Shown here one piece after another: positions 42,910 to 50,512 of a DNA stretch of 60,885 bases. Each line of letters begins with the position of its first letter. Positions within the stretch are counted from its first letter, which is position 1. A program made the translations under genes and the position numbers. The notes beneath the pieces are model-generated. The model was not told the origin of the DNA. It saw only the letters and a list, made by a program, of their open reading frames with translations, and searched no databases. The DNA is from Acidobacteriota bacterium (GTDB taxonomy: Bacteria; Acidobacteriota; Vicinamibacteria; Vicinamibacterales; UBA8438), in contig DQNS01000047.1 of assembly GCA_015659035.1 (NCBI GenBank), positions 1 through 60,885 on the forward strand, written 5' to 3'.

Positions 42910-44169
42910 TCAACGGCCGCCGCCGGTAATAGCGTCGTAGACGAGCTGCTTGAACTCCTCGCGGAACCCGCCCCCACGCGACGGCGAGACCTGCGCCATG
43001 ATGACGGTGATGATGCCGTGCTCCGGGTCTATCGAAAACCGGGTGCCGGCCGAGCCGTCCCACCAGTACTCCCCCTCCCCGACCGGAAACGTGTAGGCGC
43101 TCGAGTCCAGCACGACGTTGAACCCCAGGCCCCAGCCCGACCCGGCCATGTAGCCGCGCGTGCCGAGTGGCAGCACCGAGTCGGGGATGTGGTTCCTCGT
43201 CATCATCTCCACGGTCTCGGGGCGCAGCACGCGGGTGCCGCCGAGCTCCCCCTTGTTCAGGAACATCTGAGAGAACCGGAGGAAATCCATCGTCGACGAC
43301 AGCAGCCCGACGCCGCCTTCAATCAGGGTGGGTTGTTCGGTGAACGGGATCTCCTCGATCGCATGCGGATTCAGCGCGCCGCTCGCGTTGTCCCGCCGGT
43401 AGACGGTGGCGAGGCGGTCGGCCCGGTCCCTATCGGCCCAGAACACCGTGTCCCTCAGCCCCAGCGGCTCGAAGACCCGCTCGTCCAGGAACTGCTCGAG
43501 CGGCATCCCCGACCAGATCTCGATGAGCCGTCCGAGCATCGTCGTCGAGATGCCGTAACGGAACCGCGTGCCCGGGTCTTCGAAGAGTGGCACCCGCGCC
43601 GCGTTGTCGACCATCTGGGGCAGCGTAATAGACCGCAGGCGGACCCGTTCGGCCCGGTAGATCGGCGAGCTCCGGCTGCCGATACCGGAGGTGTGCGTCA
43701 GCAGGTGCCGTACGGTGATATCCCCGCGTCGCGCCCGAGTCTGCGACATGTCCGGCGCGCCGGCATCGACGAACACGCGCTGGTCGGCGAACTGCGGGAG
43801 ATACGTCGCGATCGGGTCGTCGAGCTGGAACTTGCCTTCTTCCCATAGGATCATCGCCGCCGTGCTCGTGATCGACCGCGTCATCGAGTACAACCGGAAC
43901 AGCGCGTCTTGCGGCATCGGACCGCGCGTCTGGAGATCCCGCTGGCCCAGCGCTTCGAAGTAGACCAGCTTGCCGTCCCGCGCGACGGCCGCGACCACCC
44001 CGGCGACATCACCGGCGTCGATGTGCGCCTGCAACGCCGCGGTTGCCCGCTCGAGCCCCGCGCTCGACAGCCCGACCGACTCGGGGGACGCCCGCTGCAG
44101 ATCCTGGGCGAGGGCGGGGTACGCCAGGGCAAGACAGGCCAGCGCGATCGTGGTGCATGTGAGCCTCAT
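42910..44169 (-). CDS. Secreted serine hydrolase, class C beta-lactamase fold, with SxxR in place of SxxK
   Basis: 419 residues with signal peptide (ALACLALAYPALA). The penicillin-binding/class C beta-lactamase fold is clear: FRLYSMTRSITSTAAMILWE, HLLTHTSGIG, FRYGISTTMLGRLIEIWSGM, GGVGLLSSTMDFLRFSQMFL and WWDGSAGTRFSIDPEHG. The nucleophile is S95, but the general-base lysine of the SxxK motif is Arg (R98) here; the Tyr of the second motif is in FRYGIS. Environmental members of this family are mostly esterases or D-peptide hydrolases. Arg at this place could weaken or alter catalysis. It is convergent with the candidate selenoprotein gene. Confidence 0.82.
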   Translation of the reverse strand: MRLTCTTIALACLALAYPALAQDLQRASPESVGLSSAGLERATAALQAHIDAGDVAGVVAAVARDGKLVYFEALGQRDLQTRGPMPQDALFRLYSMTRSITSTAAMILWEEGKFQLDDPIATYLPQFADQRVFVDAGAPDMSQTRARRGDITVRHLLTHTSGIGSRSSPIYRAERVRLRSITLPQMVDNAARVPLFEDPGTRFRYGISTTMLGRLIEIWSGMPLEQFLDERVFEPLGLRDTVFWADRDRADRLATVYRRDNASGALNPHAIEEIPFTEQPTLIEGGVGLLSSTMDFLRFSQMFLNKGELGGTRVLRPETVEMMTRNHIPDSVLPLGTRGYMAGSGWGLGFNVVLDSSAYTFPVGEGEYWWDGSAGTRFSIDPEHGIITVIMAQVSPSRGGGFREEFKQLVYDAITGGGR

Positions 44170-44204
44170 GTCGGGTCTCCCTCTTGATGCATACGCATGC
44201 TATT

Positions 44205-44360
44205 GTCCCGTCCCAGAGGTCCGCAACATGATTCCCTGGCGGGGCATCCCGTCTGGTCTGCGTTGCTCCTCGGTCACAGATACCCAGTCTGCTCTCTCGT
44301 CGCGCCTTCCCAGCCGGGCGCCGCACCAGGGACTCATGCCACGAACCTCTGGGACGGGAC
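44205..44360. repeat. 156-bp near-palindromic MITE-like element
   Basis: Perfect 16-base terminal inverted repeats: GTCCCGTCCCAGAGGT (44205-44220) and ACCTCTGGGACGGGAC (44345-44360). Complementarity continues inward imperfectly, GCAACATGATTCCCTGG against CCAGGGACTCATGCC. The centre (44238-44273) holds GGGGCATCCCGTCTGG and GCGTTGCTCCTCGG, the core shared with the repeats at 38637 and 49088. There is no ORF of note. The element fills most of the 309-base divergent gap between the serine hydrolase and propeller genes. Confidence 0.78.
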
Positions 44361-44386
44361 ACTAGCCGAAGGGACCCGGGCACGCA

Positions 44387-44419
44387 CGCCCCCCGCCGGC
44401 GGCGGGGGGCGGTTATAAT
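44387..44419 (+). promoter_or_regulatory. GC hairpin directly upstream of a TATAAT box
   Basis: Perfect 11-bp palindrome CGCCCCCCGCC-GGC-GGCGGGGGGCG (44387-44411), then TATAAT at 44414-44419, 60 bases before the ATG of the propeller gene. The hairpin covers the spacer and the -35 zone, so it could be an operator or a barrier to read-through from the MITE-like element. Confidence 0.45.
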
Positions 44420-44478
44420 CGATTGCAGGTCAGGTTGCATAGGCGGATGGGCCGCTCGGCACCGGTTGGAGAAACGGG

Positions 44479-45714
44479 ATGACCACGAGACAGCGCCTCG
44501 GAGTCGGTGTCGCGACGGTGGTAATGCTGGCAATCGTGCCGCCGCAGGCGATGGGGCAGGACTGGCCGCAGTGGCGGGGACCCCACCGGGACGGCTCCAT
44601 CAGCGTGTTCGATGTGCCGGCGTCGTGGCCGGCCGGGTTGACCGAGCAGTGGAAGGTGGAGGTCGGGTTCGGCTATGCCACGCCGATCCTGGTTGGCGAC
44701 CGGGTCTATGTGTTCGCCCGGCAAGGTGATGACGAGGTGATGCTGGCGCTCGATGCCGGGTCCGGCGAGACCCTGTGGCGTACCAGCTATGACGCGACGT
44801 TCAATATGATGCCGGCGACCAGCCGACACGGGCCCGGGCCCAAGTCCACGCCGACCTACGCGGATGGACGATTGTTCACGCTGGGGATCAGCGGTATCGT
44901 CACGGCGTTCGATGCCGACACGGGCCGGCAGCTCTGGCAGATGCCGGGGGGGTCGGTGCAGCCGACCTATCACACGGGCCAGTCCCCGTTCGTCGATGGC
45001 GACCTGATGATTCTCCATGTTGGCGGCCAGGACGCCGGCGCGCTGACTGCCTTCGAGGTCGCGACCGGGGACATCCGGTGGAGCTGGGATGGCGACGGGC
45101 CGGCGTACGGGTCGCCGATCGTCGCAGAGCTGGAGGGCGTTCGGCAGATCATCACCTTTACCCAGGAGAACTTCGTCGGGGTGTCGGCCGAGACCGGTGC
45201 GTTGCTGTGGCGGCGGCCCTACACGACGCCGTCGACGACGACGTCCCAGACACCGCACATCTATCGGAACGATCTCATCGAGGCAGGGCGGGGCAACGGC
45301 ATCACCCGGGTCCGGGTCGTGCGTGAAGGGAATGCCTGGACGACCGAGAACGTGTGGCACACCGATGAGGTCTCGCTCCATCTGACCAACGGGGTCATCG
45401 TCGACGGGGTGCTGTTCGGGCTGTCGCATCTCAACAGTGGGCAGTACTTCGGGCTCGATCTCGACACGGGCGAGGTGCTGTGGACGAGCCCACCGCGCCA
45501 GGCCGACAACGCGGCGATCGTGTCTGCCGGGCGCACGATCTTCTCGCTGGAGGCGGATGCCGAGCTCGTCATCGTGTCGCACAGCCGCACCGGGTTCGAG
45601 CCGGTGCAGCGCTACGAAGTGGCGACCAGCGCCACCTGGGCGCAACCGACCCTGGCGGGCAACCGGTTGTTCGTCAAGGATGTGGATTCGCTGACCCTGT
45701 GGACCGTCGACTGA
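44479..45714 (+). CDS. Secreted PQQ-like (BamB-type) beta-propeller protein
   Basis: 411 residues with signal peptide. The mature N-terminus DWPQWRGPHRDGSISV is the usual start of exported PQQ-binding-like repeat proteins; blades with A-x-D-x-x-T/S-G-x-x-x-W follow (ALDAGSGETLWRTSYDA, AFDADTGRQLWQMPGG, AFEVATGDIRWSWDGDG, LDLDTGEVLWTSPP). It lacks the disulfide ring and HxD active-site segments of true PQQ dehydrogenases, so a structural or binding role is more likely than a dehydrogenase. A peroxiredoxin gene follows 68 bases downstream on the same strand. Confidence 0.8.
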   Translation: MTTRQRLGVGVATVVMLAIVPPQAMGQDWPQWRGPHRDGSISVFDVPASWPAGLTEQWKVEVGFGYATPILVGDRVYVFARQGDDEVMLALDAGSGETLWRTSYDATFNMMPATSRHGPGPKSTPTYADGRLFTLGISGIVTAFDADTGRQLWQMPGGSVQPTYHTGQSPFVDGDLMILHVGGQDAGALTAFEVATGDIRWSWDGDGPAYGSPIVAELEGVRQIITFTQENFVGVSAETGALLWRRPYTTPSTTTSQTPHIYRNDLIEAGRGNGITRVRVVREGNAWTTENVWHTDEVSLHLTNGVIVDGVLFGLSHLNSGQYFGLDLDTGEVLWTSPPRQADNAAIVSAGRTIFSLEADAELVIVSHSRTGFEPVQRYEVATSATWAQPTLAGNRLFVKDVDSLTLWTVD

Positions 45715-45782
45715 TGACGGCCCGATCTGTGTGAACCGCACGCCGACACACGCGTCGGCCGGCACAACGGAGAGGAACAGCC

Positions 45783-46442
45783 ATGGCACTGAGAATCAAC
45801 GACACCGCACCGGACTTCACGGCCGAATCGACCCAGGGCACCATCCACTTCCACGAATGGATCGGTGACGGTTGGGCCATCCTTTGCTCGCACCCGAAGG
45901 ACTTCACCCCGGTCTGCACCACCGAGCTCGGCTACATGGCGGGTCTGCAGCCGGAGTTCGCGAGGCGGAACTGCAAGATTCTCGGCATCAGCGTCGACGG
46001 CGTGAGCAACCACGAGGCGTGGTCCAAGGACATCGAGGCGTCCCAGGGGCACGCGGTGAACTATCCGCTGATCGGCGACCCCGAGCTGAAGGTCGTCAAG
46101 CAATACGACATGCTGCCGGCCGACGCGGGGGATACCTGCGAGGGCCGCACGCCAGCCGACAACGCGACCGCCCGGTCGGTGTTCCTCATCGGCCCGGACA
46201 AGAAGATCAAGGCAACCATCACCTACCCGATGAGCACCGGTCGCAATTTTGACGAGGTCCTGCGCCTGCTCGACTCCTGTCAGCTCACCGCTTCGAAGAA
46301 GGTGGCCACGCCGGTCAACTGGAAGCGGGGTGAGGACGTCATCATCTTGCCGGCGGTGTCCGATGAGGCAGCCCGGGAGACCTATCCGGACGGCTGGCAG
46401 CAGCCGCTGCCCTACATCCGGATCGTGCCGCAGCCGAAGTAG
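45783..46442 (+). CDS. 1-Cys peroxiredoxin (Prx6 family)
   Basis: 219 residues. SHPKDFTPVCTTELG carries the peroxidatic C45 in the PxxxTxxC motif, and the protein has the extended C-terminal domain of the Prx6/AhpC-TSA branch (YPMSTGRNFDEVLRLLDSCQ, TPVNWKRGEDVIILPAVSDE). It reduces hydrogen peroxide and alkyl hydroperoxides in the cytoplasm; thiol reductants for 1-Cys forms vary. AGAGGAACAGCC before the ATG provides the ribosome site. The candidate selenoprotein oxidoreductase 3 kb upstream could serve as a reductant, though that is speculation. Confidence 0.9.
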   Translation: MALRINDTAPDFTAESTQGTIHFHEWIGDGWAILCSHPKDFTPVCTTELGYMAGLQPEFARRNCKILGISVDGVSNHEAWSKDIEASQGHAVNYPLIGDPELKVVKQYDMLPADAGDTCEGRTPADNATARSVFLIGPDKKIKATITYPMSTGRNFDEVLRLLDSCQLTASKKVATPVNWKRGEDVIILPAVSDEAARETYPDGWQQPLPYIRIVPQPK

Positions 46443-46747
46443 ATCGCTGCAGGCTGCGCAAAGGCGTCAGCCTGTTCTTCGGCTTCAGGCTTTGGGTCTT
46501 AGGCGCTCTTTTCATCGCCCGGACGGGACCGTGCATCTGCGGGTCCGTCCGGGCGATTGCCTTCTGGGCACGGCGAGAGGTTGGCAGGCGACTGACGTCG
46601 CAGGGGGAAGAGGGCCGGCCGCGTGTCGGTCTGGCCATCACGGTGCTGGGCGAGCGCTGCCGACGAGATCTTTCCTGAACGTCCCGCGGTCGTCACCTGT
46701 TCCCCAAGTATGATCGGTTGGTCGTCGGCTGCAAGAAAAGGAAACGC
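46443..46747. other. 305-base intergenic region between prx and yajQ
   Basis: No convincing ORF. It holds a degraded GGCGTCAGCC/CTTCAGGC repeat-like stretch near 46455-46495 and the strong hairpin at 46514-46557. The last 25 bases carry the AAAAGG ribosome site of yajQ. No clear -35/-10 pair was found. Confidence 0.5.
46514..46557. terminator. Long GC-rich hairpin, probable terminator after peroxiredoxin gene
   Basis: ATCGCCCGGACGGGACC pairs with GGTCCGTCCGGGCGAT (one bulged base) around a loop of about ten bases. The T content after the stem (TTGCCTTC) is weak, so termination may be partial or factor-assisted. Confidence 0.6.
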
Positions 46748-47230
46748 ATGCCATCTTTCGACGTCGTCTCTGAAGTCAACATGCAGGAAGTCAAGAATGC
46801 ATTAAACCAGGCAACCCGGGAAGTCGAGACCCGATTTGATTTCAAGGGCACCAACGCGAAGTTCGAGCTCGACGACGTCGGGGTGACGATGCGCGCGCCG
46901 GACAAATTCCAGCTCGGTCAGATGTTCGACATCTTCACCTCGAAACTGGCCAGTCGCAAGGTGAACGTCAAGTGTCTCGAGCGTGAGCCGCCGCAGCAGA
47001 ACGTCAGCGATGCCTGGCAGGTCGTGAAAGTGCGTCAGGGCATCGAGGTCGATCTGGCGCGGCAGCTCGTCAAGATGGTCAAGCAGACGAAGCTCAAGGT
47101 CCAGGTGGCGATTCAGGGACAGCAGTTGCGCGTGTCAGGCAAGAAGCGCGACATACTGCAAGAGGTGATCGGCCTGCTGAAGGAGGCCAAAGTCGATCTG
47201 CCGCTGCAGTTCACGAACTTTCGTGAGTGA
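46748..47230 (+). CDS. yajQ: YajQ-family nucleotide-binding protein
   Basis: 160 residues, the full length for the family. PSFDVVSEVNMQEVKNALNQ, TRFDFKGTNAKFEL and GKKRDILQEVIGLLKEAKVD are signature segments. YajQ proteins bind nucleic acid or nucleotides, and some members bind cyclic di-GMP and act with a transcription regulator in virulence control; the role here is unknown. AAAAGGAAACGC gives the ribosome site. Its TGA overlaps the ATG of the PDLQGxW gene (TGATG), so translation of the two is coupled. Confidence 0.92.
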   Translation: MPSFDVVSEVNMQEVKNALNQATREVETRFDFKGTNAKFELDDVGVTMRAPDKFQLGQMFDIFTSKLASRKVNVKCLEREPPQQNVSDAWQVVKVRQGIEVDLARQLVKMVKQTKLKVQVAIQGQQLRVSGKKRDILQEVIGLLKEAKVDLPLQFTNFRE

Positions 47231-48156
47231 TGCGCGAAGTCAGCTTCGACCTACGGATTCCGCTCATCGTGCTGGCGCTGCCGCTGGCTGCCGGTGCCGG
47301 CCAGCCCCCGGGCGGCCAGCCTGACCTGCAGGGGTTGTGGACCAACTCGACGACGACACCGCTCGAACGCCCGGCGGCGATGGCGGATCGAGCGGTTCTC
47401 ACCGATGAAGAGGTGGCCGCGCTCGATGCGCAGGCGGTGGGGCGCAACGACCGCCCGCCGCGTCCGGGCGACCCTGGCACCTATAACGAGTTCTGGTGGG
47501 AGCGGGGGACGCGATTGAAACAGACCTCACTCGTGGTCGACCCGCCGGATGGTCGGATTCCGGCGATGACCGCCGATGGGCAGGTTCGAGCGGGGTGGGC
47601 CCGTGGCGGCGATTCCTGGACGAACCGCAGTCTGGCCGAGCGCTGCATCACGCGGGGCGCACCAAAGCGCCCTGGTGGCTACAACAACAATTTCCTGATC
47701 CTGCAGACACCAGGCTACGTCGTGATTCTCCAGGAGATGATTCACGAAGTGCGCATCATCCCGCTCGACGGGCGGCCGCATGTCGATGACGACGTCCGGT
47801 TCTGGATGGGCGATTCCCGTGGCCGATGGGAAGGCGACACGCTGGTGGTCGAGACCACCAACTTCAGCGACCAAATCGTCTTTAACTCGTTCAACTGCTG
47901 CCCCGGCGCCGGCGCCAACCTGCGTCTGGAGGAGCGCTTCACTCGCGTGGACGCTGACACGATCGACCACCGCTACACCGTCGAGGACTCCGCCACCTAT
48001 GCAGGTCCCTGGACCGCGGCGATTCCGATGACCCGGTTCGACGGGCCGATCTACGAGTACGCCTGTCACGAGGGGAACTACGGCATGGAGAACCTCCTGC
48101 GGGGCGCGCGCGTCCAGGAGGGCACCGTCGTCGCCCCGCCCGCCGGGTCGAGATGA
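47230..48156 (+). CDS. Secreted protein of the PDLQGxW family, copy 3
   Basis: 308 residues from the ATG at 47230 overlapping the yajQ stop. It has a short signal-like hydrophobic stretch (LRIPLIVLALPLAAGA) and then GGQPDLQGLWTNSTTTPLER; the usual PPRTADG lead is shortened to PPGGQ. Later blocks are conserved: SLVVDPPDGRIPAMT, YNNNFLILQTPGYVVILQE, GDTLVVETTNFSDQ, YEYACHEGNYGMENLLRGAR. An insertion FNSFNCCPGAGANLR is unique to this copy. It overlaps the alpha/beta hydrolase start by four bases, making a yajQ-family-hydrolase coupled unit. Function unknown. Confidence 0.8.
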   Translation: MREVSFDLRIPLIVLALPLAAGAGQPPGGQPDLQGLWTNSTTTPLERPAAMADRAVLTDEEVAALDAQAVGRNDRPPRPGDPGTYNEFWWERGTRLKQTSLVVDPPDGRIPAMTADGQVRAGWARGGDSWTNRSLAERCITRGAPKRPGGYNNNFLILQTPGYVVILQEMIHEVRIIPLDGRPHVDDDVRFWMGDSRGRWEGDTLVVETTNFSDQIVFNSFNCCPGAGANLRLEERFTRVDADTIDHRYTVEDSATYAGPWTAAIPMTRFDGPIYEYACHEGNYGMENLLRGARVQEGTVVAPPAGSR

Positions 48157-49034
48157 GCGGTCCCGGGATGGAGCACGTCACCGTGCCGGTCACGGGCGGC
48201 GATCTGTTCGTTGCCCGGTGGGGGAGCGGACCGCCGGTGCTGGCGGTGCACGGCATCACCGGGTCGCACGCGGCCTGGCCCTGGGTGGCGGACAGGCTGG
48301 CGGGGGCGGTCAATCTCATCGCGCCGGACCTGCGTGGTCGTGGCGCTAGCAACGCGCTCGCCGGCCCGTTCGGCATGGCGGCGCACGCGACCGATCTGGT
48401 GGCGGTGCTCGACCACCTCGAGGTGACCCGGGCGGTCGTGGTCGGTCACTCGATGGGCGCCTGGGTGGGGGCCACGCTGGCCGCGCGTTACCCCGAGCGG
48501 GTCAACTCGCTGCTTCTGGTCGATGGGGGGCTGCCGCAGACACTGCCGGAGGGTGTGGACCTCGAGACGCACGCCGCCGCCGTGCTCGGGCCGGCGCTGT
48601 CTCGCCTCGAGAGGACGTTTTCATCCGAGACGGCGTATCTCGCGTTCTGGCGAGCCCATCCGGCGTTCGCGGCCCCGGGCGCCTGGGATGCGCATCTCGA
48701 GCGCTACGTGCGCTGGGACCTGGAGGGCGAGGCGCCCGAACTCCGGCCGCGTGCCTCGCGCGCCGCGGCCACCGCCGACTTTCACGATATCCTCGGGCCG
48801 GCCGGCCTCGATTGTCGGCAGGTGCGCGCGCCGGTGCTCCTGCTGCGGGCGCCACGCGGTCTGCTGAACCAGCCGGAGCCGTTCCTGTCCGACAATTCGG
48901 TGACCAAGCACCTGCCGACCATTCCCGGCGCCCGCCACGAGGTCGTGGAGGGGACGAACCACTACACGCTGGTGATGGGCGTCGGCGCCGCGGCGGTCGC
49001 CGCCCGCATCCTGGAGGCCGTGCGCGGTGACTAG
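48153..49034 (+). CDS. Alpha/beta hydrolase
   Basis: 293 residues. The nucleophile elbow is VVGHSMGAWVGA (Ser in GHSMG), the oxyanion region is AVHGITGSHAAWPWVADRLA, DLRGRGASNALAG follows, and the catalytic His is in VVEGTNHYTLVMG. No signal peptide, so cytoplasmic. The fold covers esterases, C-C hydrolases and haloperoxidase-like enzymes; substrate cannot be assigned. The ATG overlaps the preceding stop (ATGA), showing it is the third gene of the yajQ unit. Confidence 0.87.
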   Translation: MSGPGMEHVTVPVTGGDLFVARWGSGPPVLAVHGITGSHAAWPWVADRLAGAVNLIAPDLRGRGASNALAGPFGMAAHATDLVAVLDHLEVTRAVVVGHSMGAWVGATLAARYPERVNSLLLVDGGLPQTLPEGVDLETHAAAVLGPALSRLERTFSSETAYLAFWRAHPAFAAPGAWDAHLERYVRWDLEGEAPELRPRASRAAATADFHDILGPAGLDCRQVRAPVLLLRAPRGLLNQPEPFLSDNSVTKHLPTIPGARHEVVEGTNHYTLVMGVGAAAVAARILEAVRGD

Positions 49035-49087
49035 TACAGTGTTTTGGTTGCATCGTCGCGGCGTTTGCTGGAGGATTGTCCTTTCTT

Positions 49088-49170
49088 CGGACGCAACCCG
49101 AGGAGCAACGCAGCCAGACGGGATGTAGCGCCGGTCGAATGCAGCCGGACTTTCACCACGGGCTGCTCAG
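49088..49170. repeat. CGGGATG-core intergenic repeat, copy 2
   Basis: CCGAGGAGCAACGCAGCCAG, then ACGGGATGTAGCGCCGGTCG, AATGCAGCCGG and ACTTTCACCACGGGCTGCT. It matches, in order, the inverse of 38637-38702. The first part matches the centre of the 44205 element, and the last part resembles TTCATCACGGGTTGCT at 41431-41446. Confidence 0.72.
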
Positions 49171-49202
49171 CACGGTATGTGGGTTCAAGAGGAAGGGGAG
49201 TC

Positions 49203-50396
49203 ATGCAGACATTGAGAGGACTTCGTCGACTCGCACTGGTCGCGGTCTGTCTCGCACTGATCGCTGTCGTTGTGCTGGGGCAGGCGATGCTCGGCCGAAC
49301 GGTGGCCGCACAAGGCAACATGGTCTTTGGCCCGATGTTCGAGGTCGACCCGCTGTGGCCGAAACCGCTGCCGAACCACTGGCTGCTCGGCACGACCATC
49401 GGTGTGTCGGTGGACACCCGGGACCACATCTGGATCATCCACCGCGGCGATTCGCTCGCCGCCGGCGAGGTGCCAGCGGCGCAAGATCCCCCGAACGCGG
49501 CCGAGTGCTGCTTCCCGGCGCCGCCGGTGCTCGAGTTCGACCAGGCGGGAACGCTGGTCGGCTCTTGGGGAGGACCCGGTGAGGGCTACGAATGGCCGGC
49601 GTCGAACCATGGTGTCTTCGTCGACCACATGGACAATGTCTGGATCGGAGGCAACGGCGGTCCCGACGCGCAGATCCTGAAGTTCACCCGGCACGGGCAG
49701 TTCCTGATGCAGGTCGGTCAATCGGGCGCCAGCACCGGCAGCAACGACCCCGCGAACTTCAGCCGAGTGGCCAAGATCTTTGTCGACCCCAGAGAGAACG
49801 AGGCCTACATTTCGGACGGCTACGGCAACAAGCGGGTGGTGGTGCTCGACGCCGACACCGGTGAATTCAAGCGGTACTGGGGTGCCTATGGTAACCGACC
49901 GGACGATACCGACCTCGGCCGCTATGACCCGCACGCTGACCCGGCACCGCAGTTCCGGAACCCGGTCCACTGCGCAGAGCTGTCATTCGATCGGCTCCTC
50001 TATGTCTGCGACCGGGTAAACGACCGGATCCAGGTGTTTCAGCCCGATGGCACTTTCGTCCAGGAGCTGTTCGTCGCCAAGGACACGCTGGGCGCCGGCT
50101 CTGCGTGGGACATCGCCTTTTCCCGAGACGCGGCGCAGAAGTACATCTACATGGCCGACGGTGTGAACGAGAAGGTCTACATCATCGACCGCGCGTCGAT
50201 GCAGGTGTTGTCGAGCTTCGGCGACGGCGGGCGCCAGCCGGGTCAGTTCTACGGGGCGCACAGCATCATGACCGACTCGCACGGGAACATCTACGTGACC
50301 GAGACGTTCGAAGGCAAGCGGGTGCAGAAGTTCGTCTACAAGGGCGAAGGCCCGATCCGGGCCCCGGATCAGGGCGTCGTCTGGCCGGCGAACTAG
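49203..50396 (+). CDS. Secreted NHL-repeat beta-propeller protein
   Basis: 397 residues from the ATG at 49203 (GGAAGGGGAG upstream). There is a long hydrophobic N-terminal segment (LALVAVCLALIAVVVLGQAM), then NHL-type blades: VSVDTRDHIWIIHRGD, VFVDHMDNVWIGGNGG, IFVDPRENEAYISDGYGNKR, YVCDRVNDRIQVFQPDGTF, IMTDSHGNIYVTETFEGKRV. The cysteine pair NAAECCFPAPP may form a disulfide. Proteins like this are abundant in Acidobacteria; a few NHL relatives are peptidylglycine alpha-hydroxyglycine lyases, but no evidence for that exists here. Probably a periplasmic binding or scaffold protein. Confidence 0.8.
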   Translation: MQTLRGLRRLALVAVCLALIAVVVLGQAMLGRTVAAQGNMVFGPMFEVDPLWPKPLPNHWLLGTTIGVSVDTRDHIWIIHRGDSLAAGEVPAAQDPPNAAECCFPAPPVLEFDQAGTLVGSWGGPGEGYEWPASNHGVFVDHMDNVWIGGNGGPDAQILKFTRHGQFLMQVGQSGASTGSNDPANFSRVAKIFVDPRENEAYISDGYGNKRVVVLDADTGEFKRYWGAYGNRPDDTDLGRYDPHADPAPQFRNPVHCAELSFDRLLYVCDRVNDRIQVFQPDGTFVQELFVAKDTLGAGSAWDIAFSRDAAQKYIYMADGVNEKVYIIDRASMQVLSSFGDGGRQPGQFYGAHSIMTDSHGNIYVTETFEGKRVQKFVYKGEGPIRAPDQGVVWPAN

Positions 50397-50407
50397 CGCG
50401 GATCCGC

Positions 50408-50505
50408 CCAGGAGGCAGGAGACAGGAGGAGCCGGTAACGAGCCGTTCTGAACGCCGCGGCAGCGCTCCAGCTTCCTTCTGACTTCTGTCTTCTGACTCC
50501 TGAGA
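50408..50505. repeat. AGTCAGAAG-type intergenic repeat, copy 3 (near-palindromic)
   Basis: Left side CCAGGAGGCAGGAGACAGGA and right side CTTCTGACTTCTGTCTTCTG then ACTCCTGAG are roughly inverse to each other, with AGCCGTTCTGAACGCCGCGG in the centre. On the minus strand it reads like the 42111 copy. It sits between convergent genes and may help termination. Confidence 0.7.
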
Positions 50506-50512
50506 GTACGCG

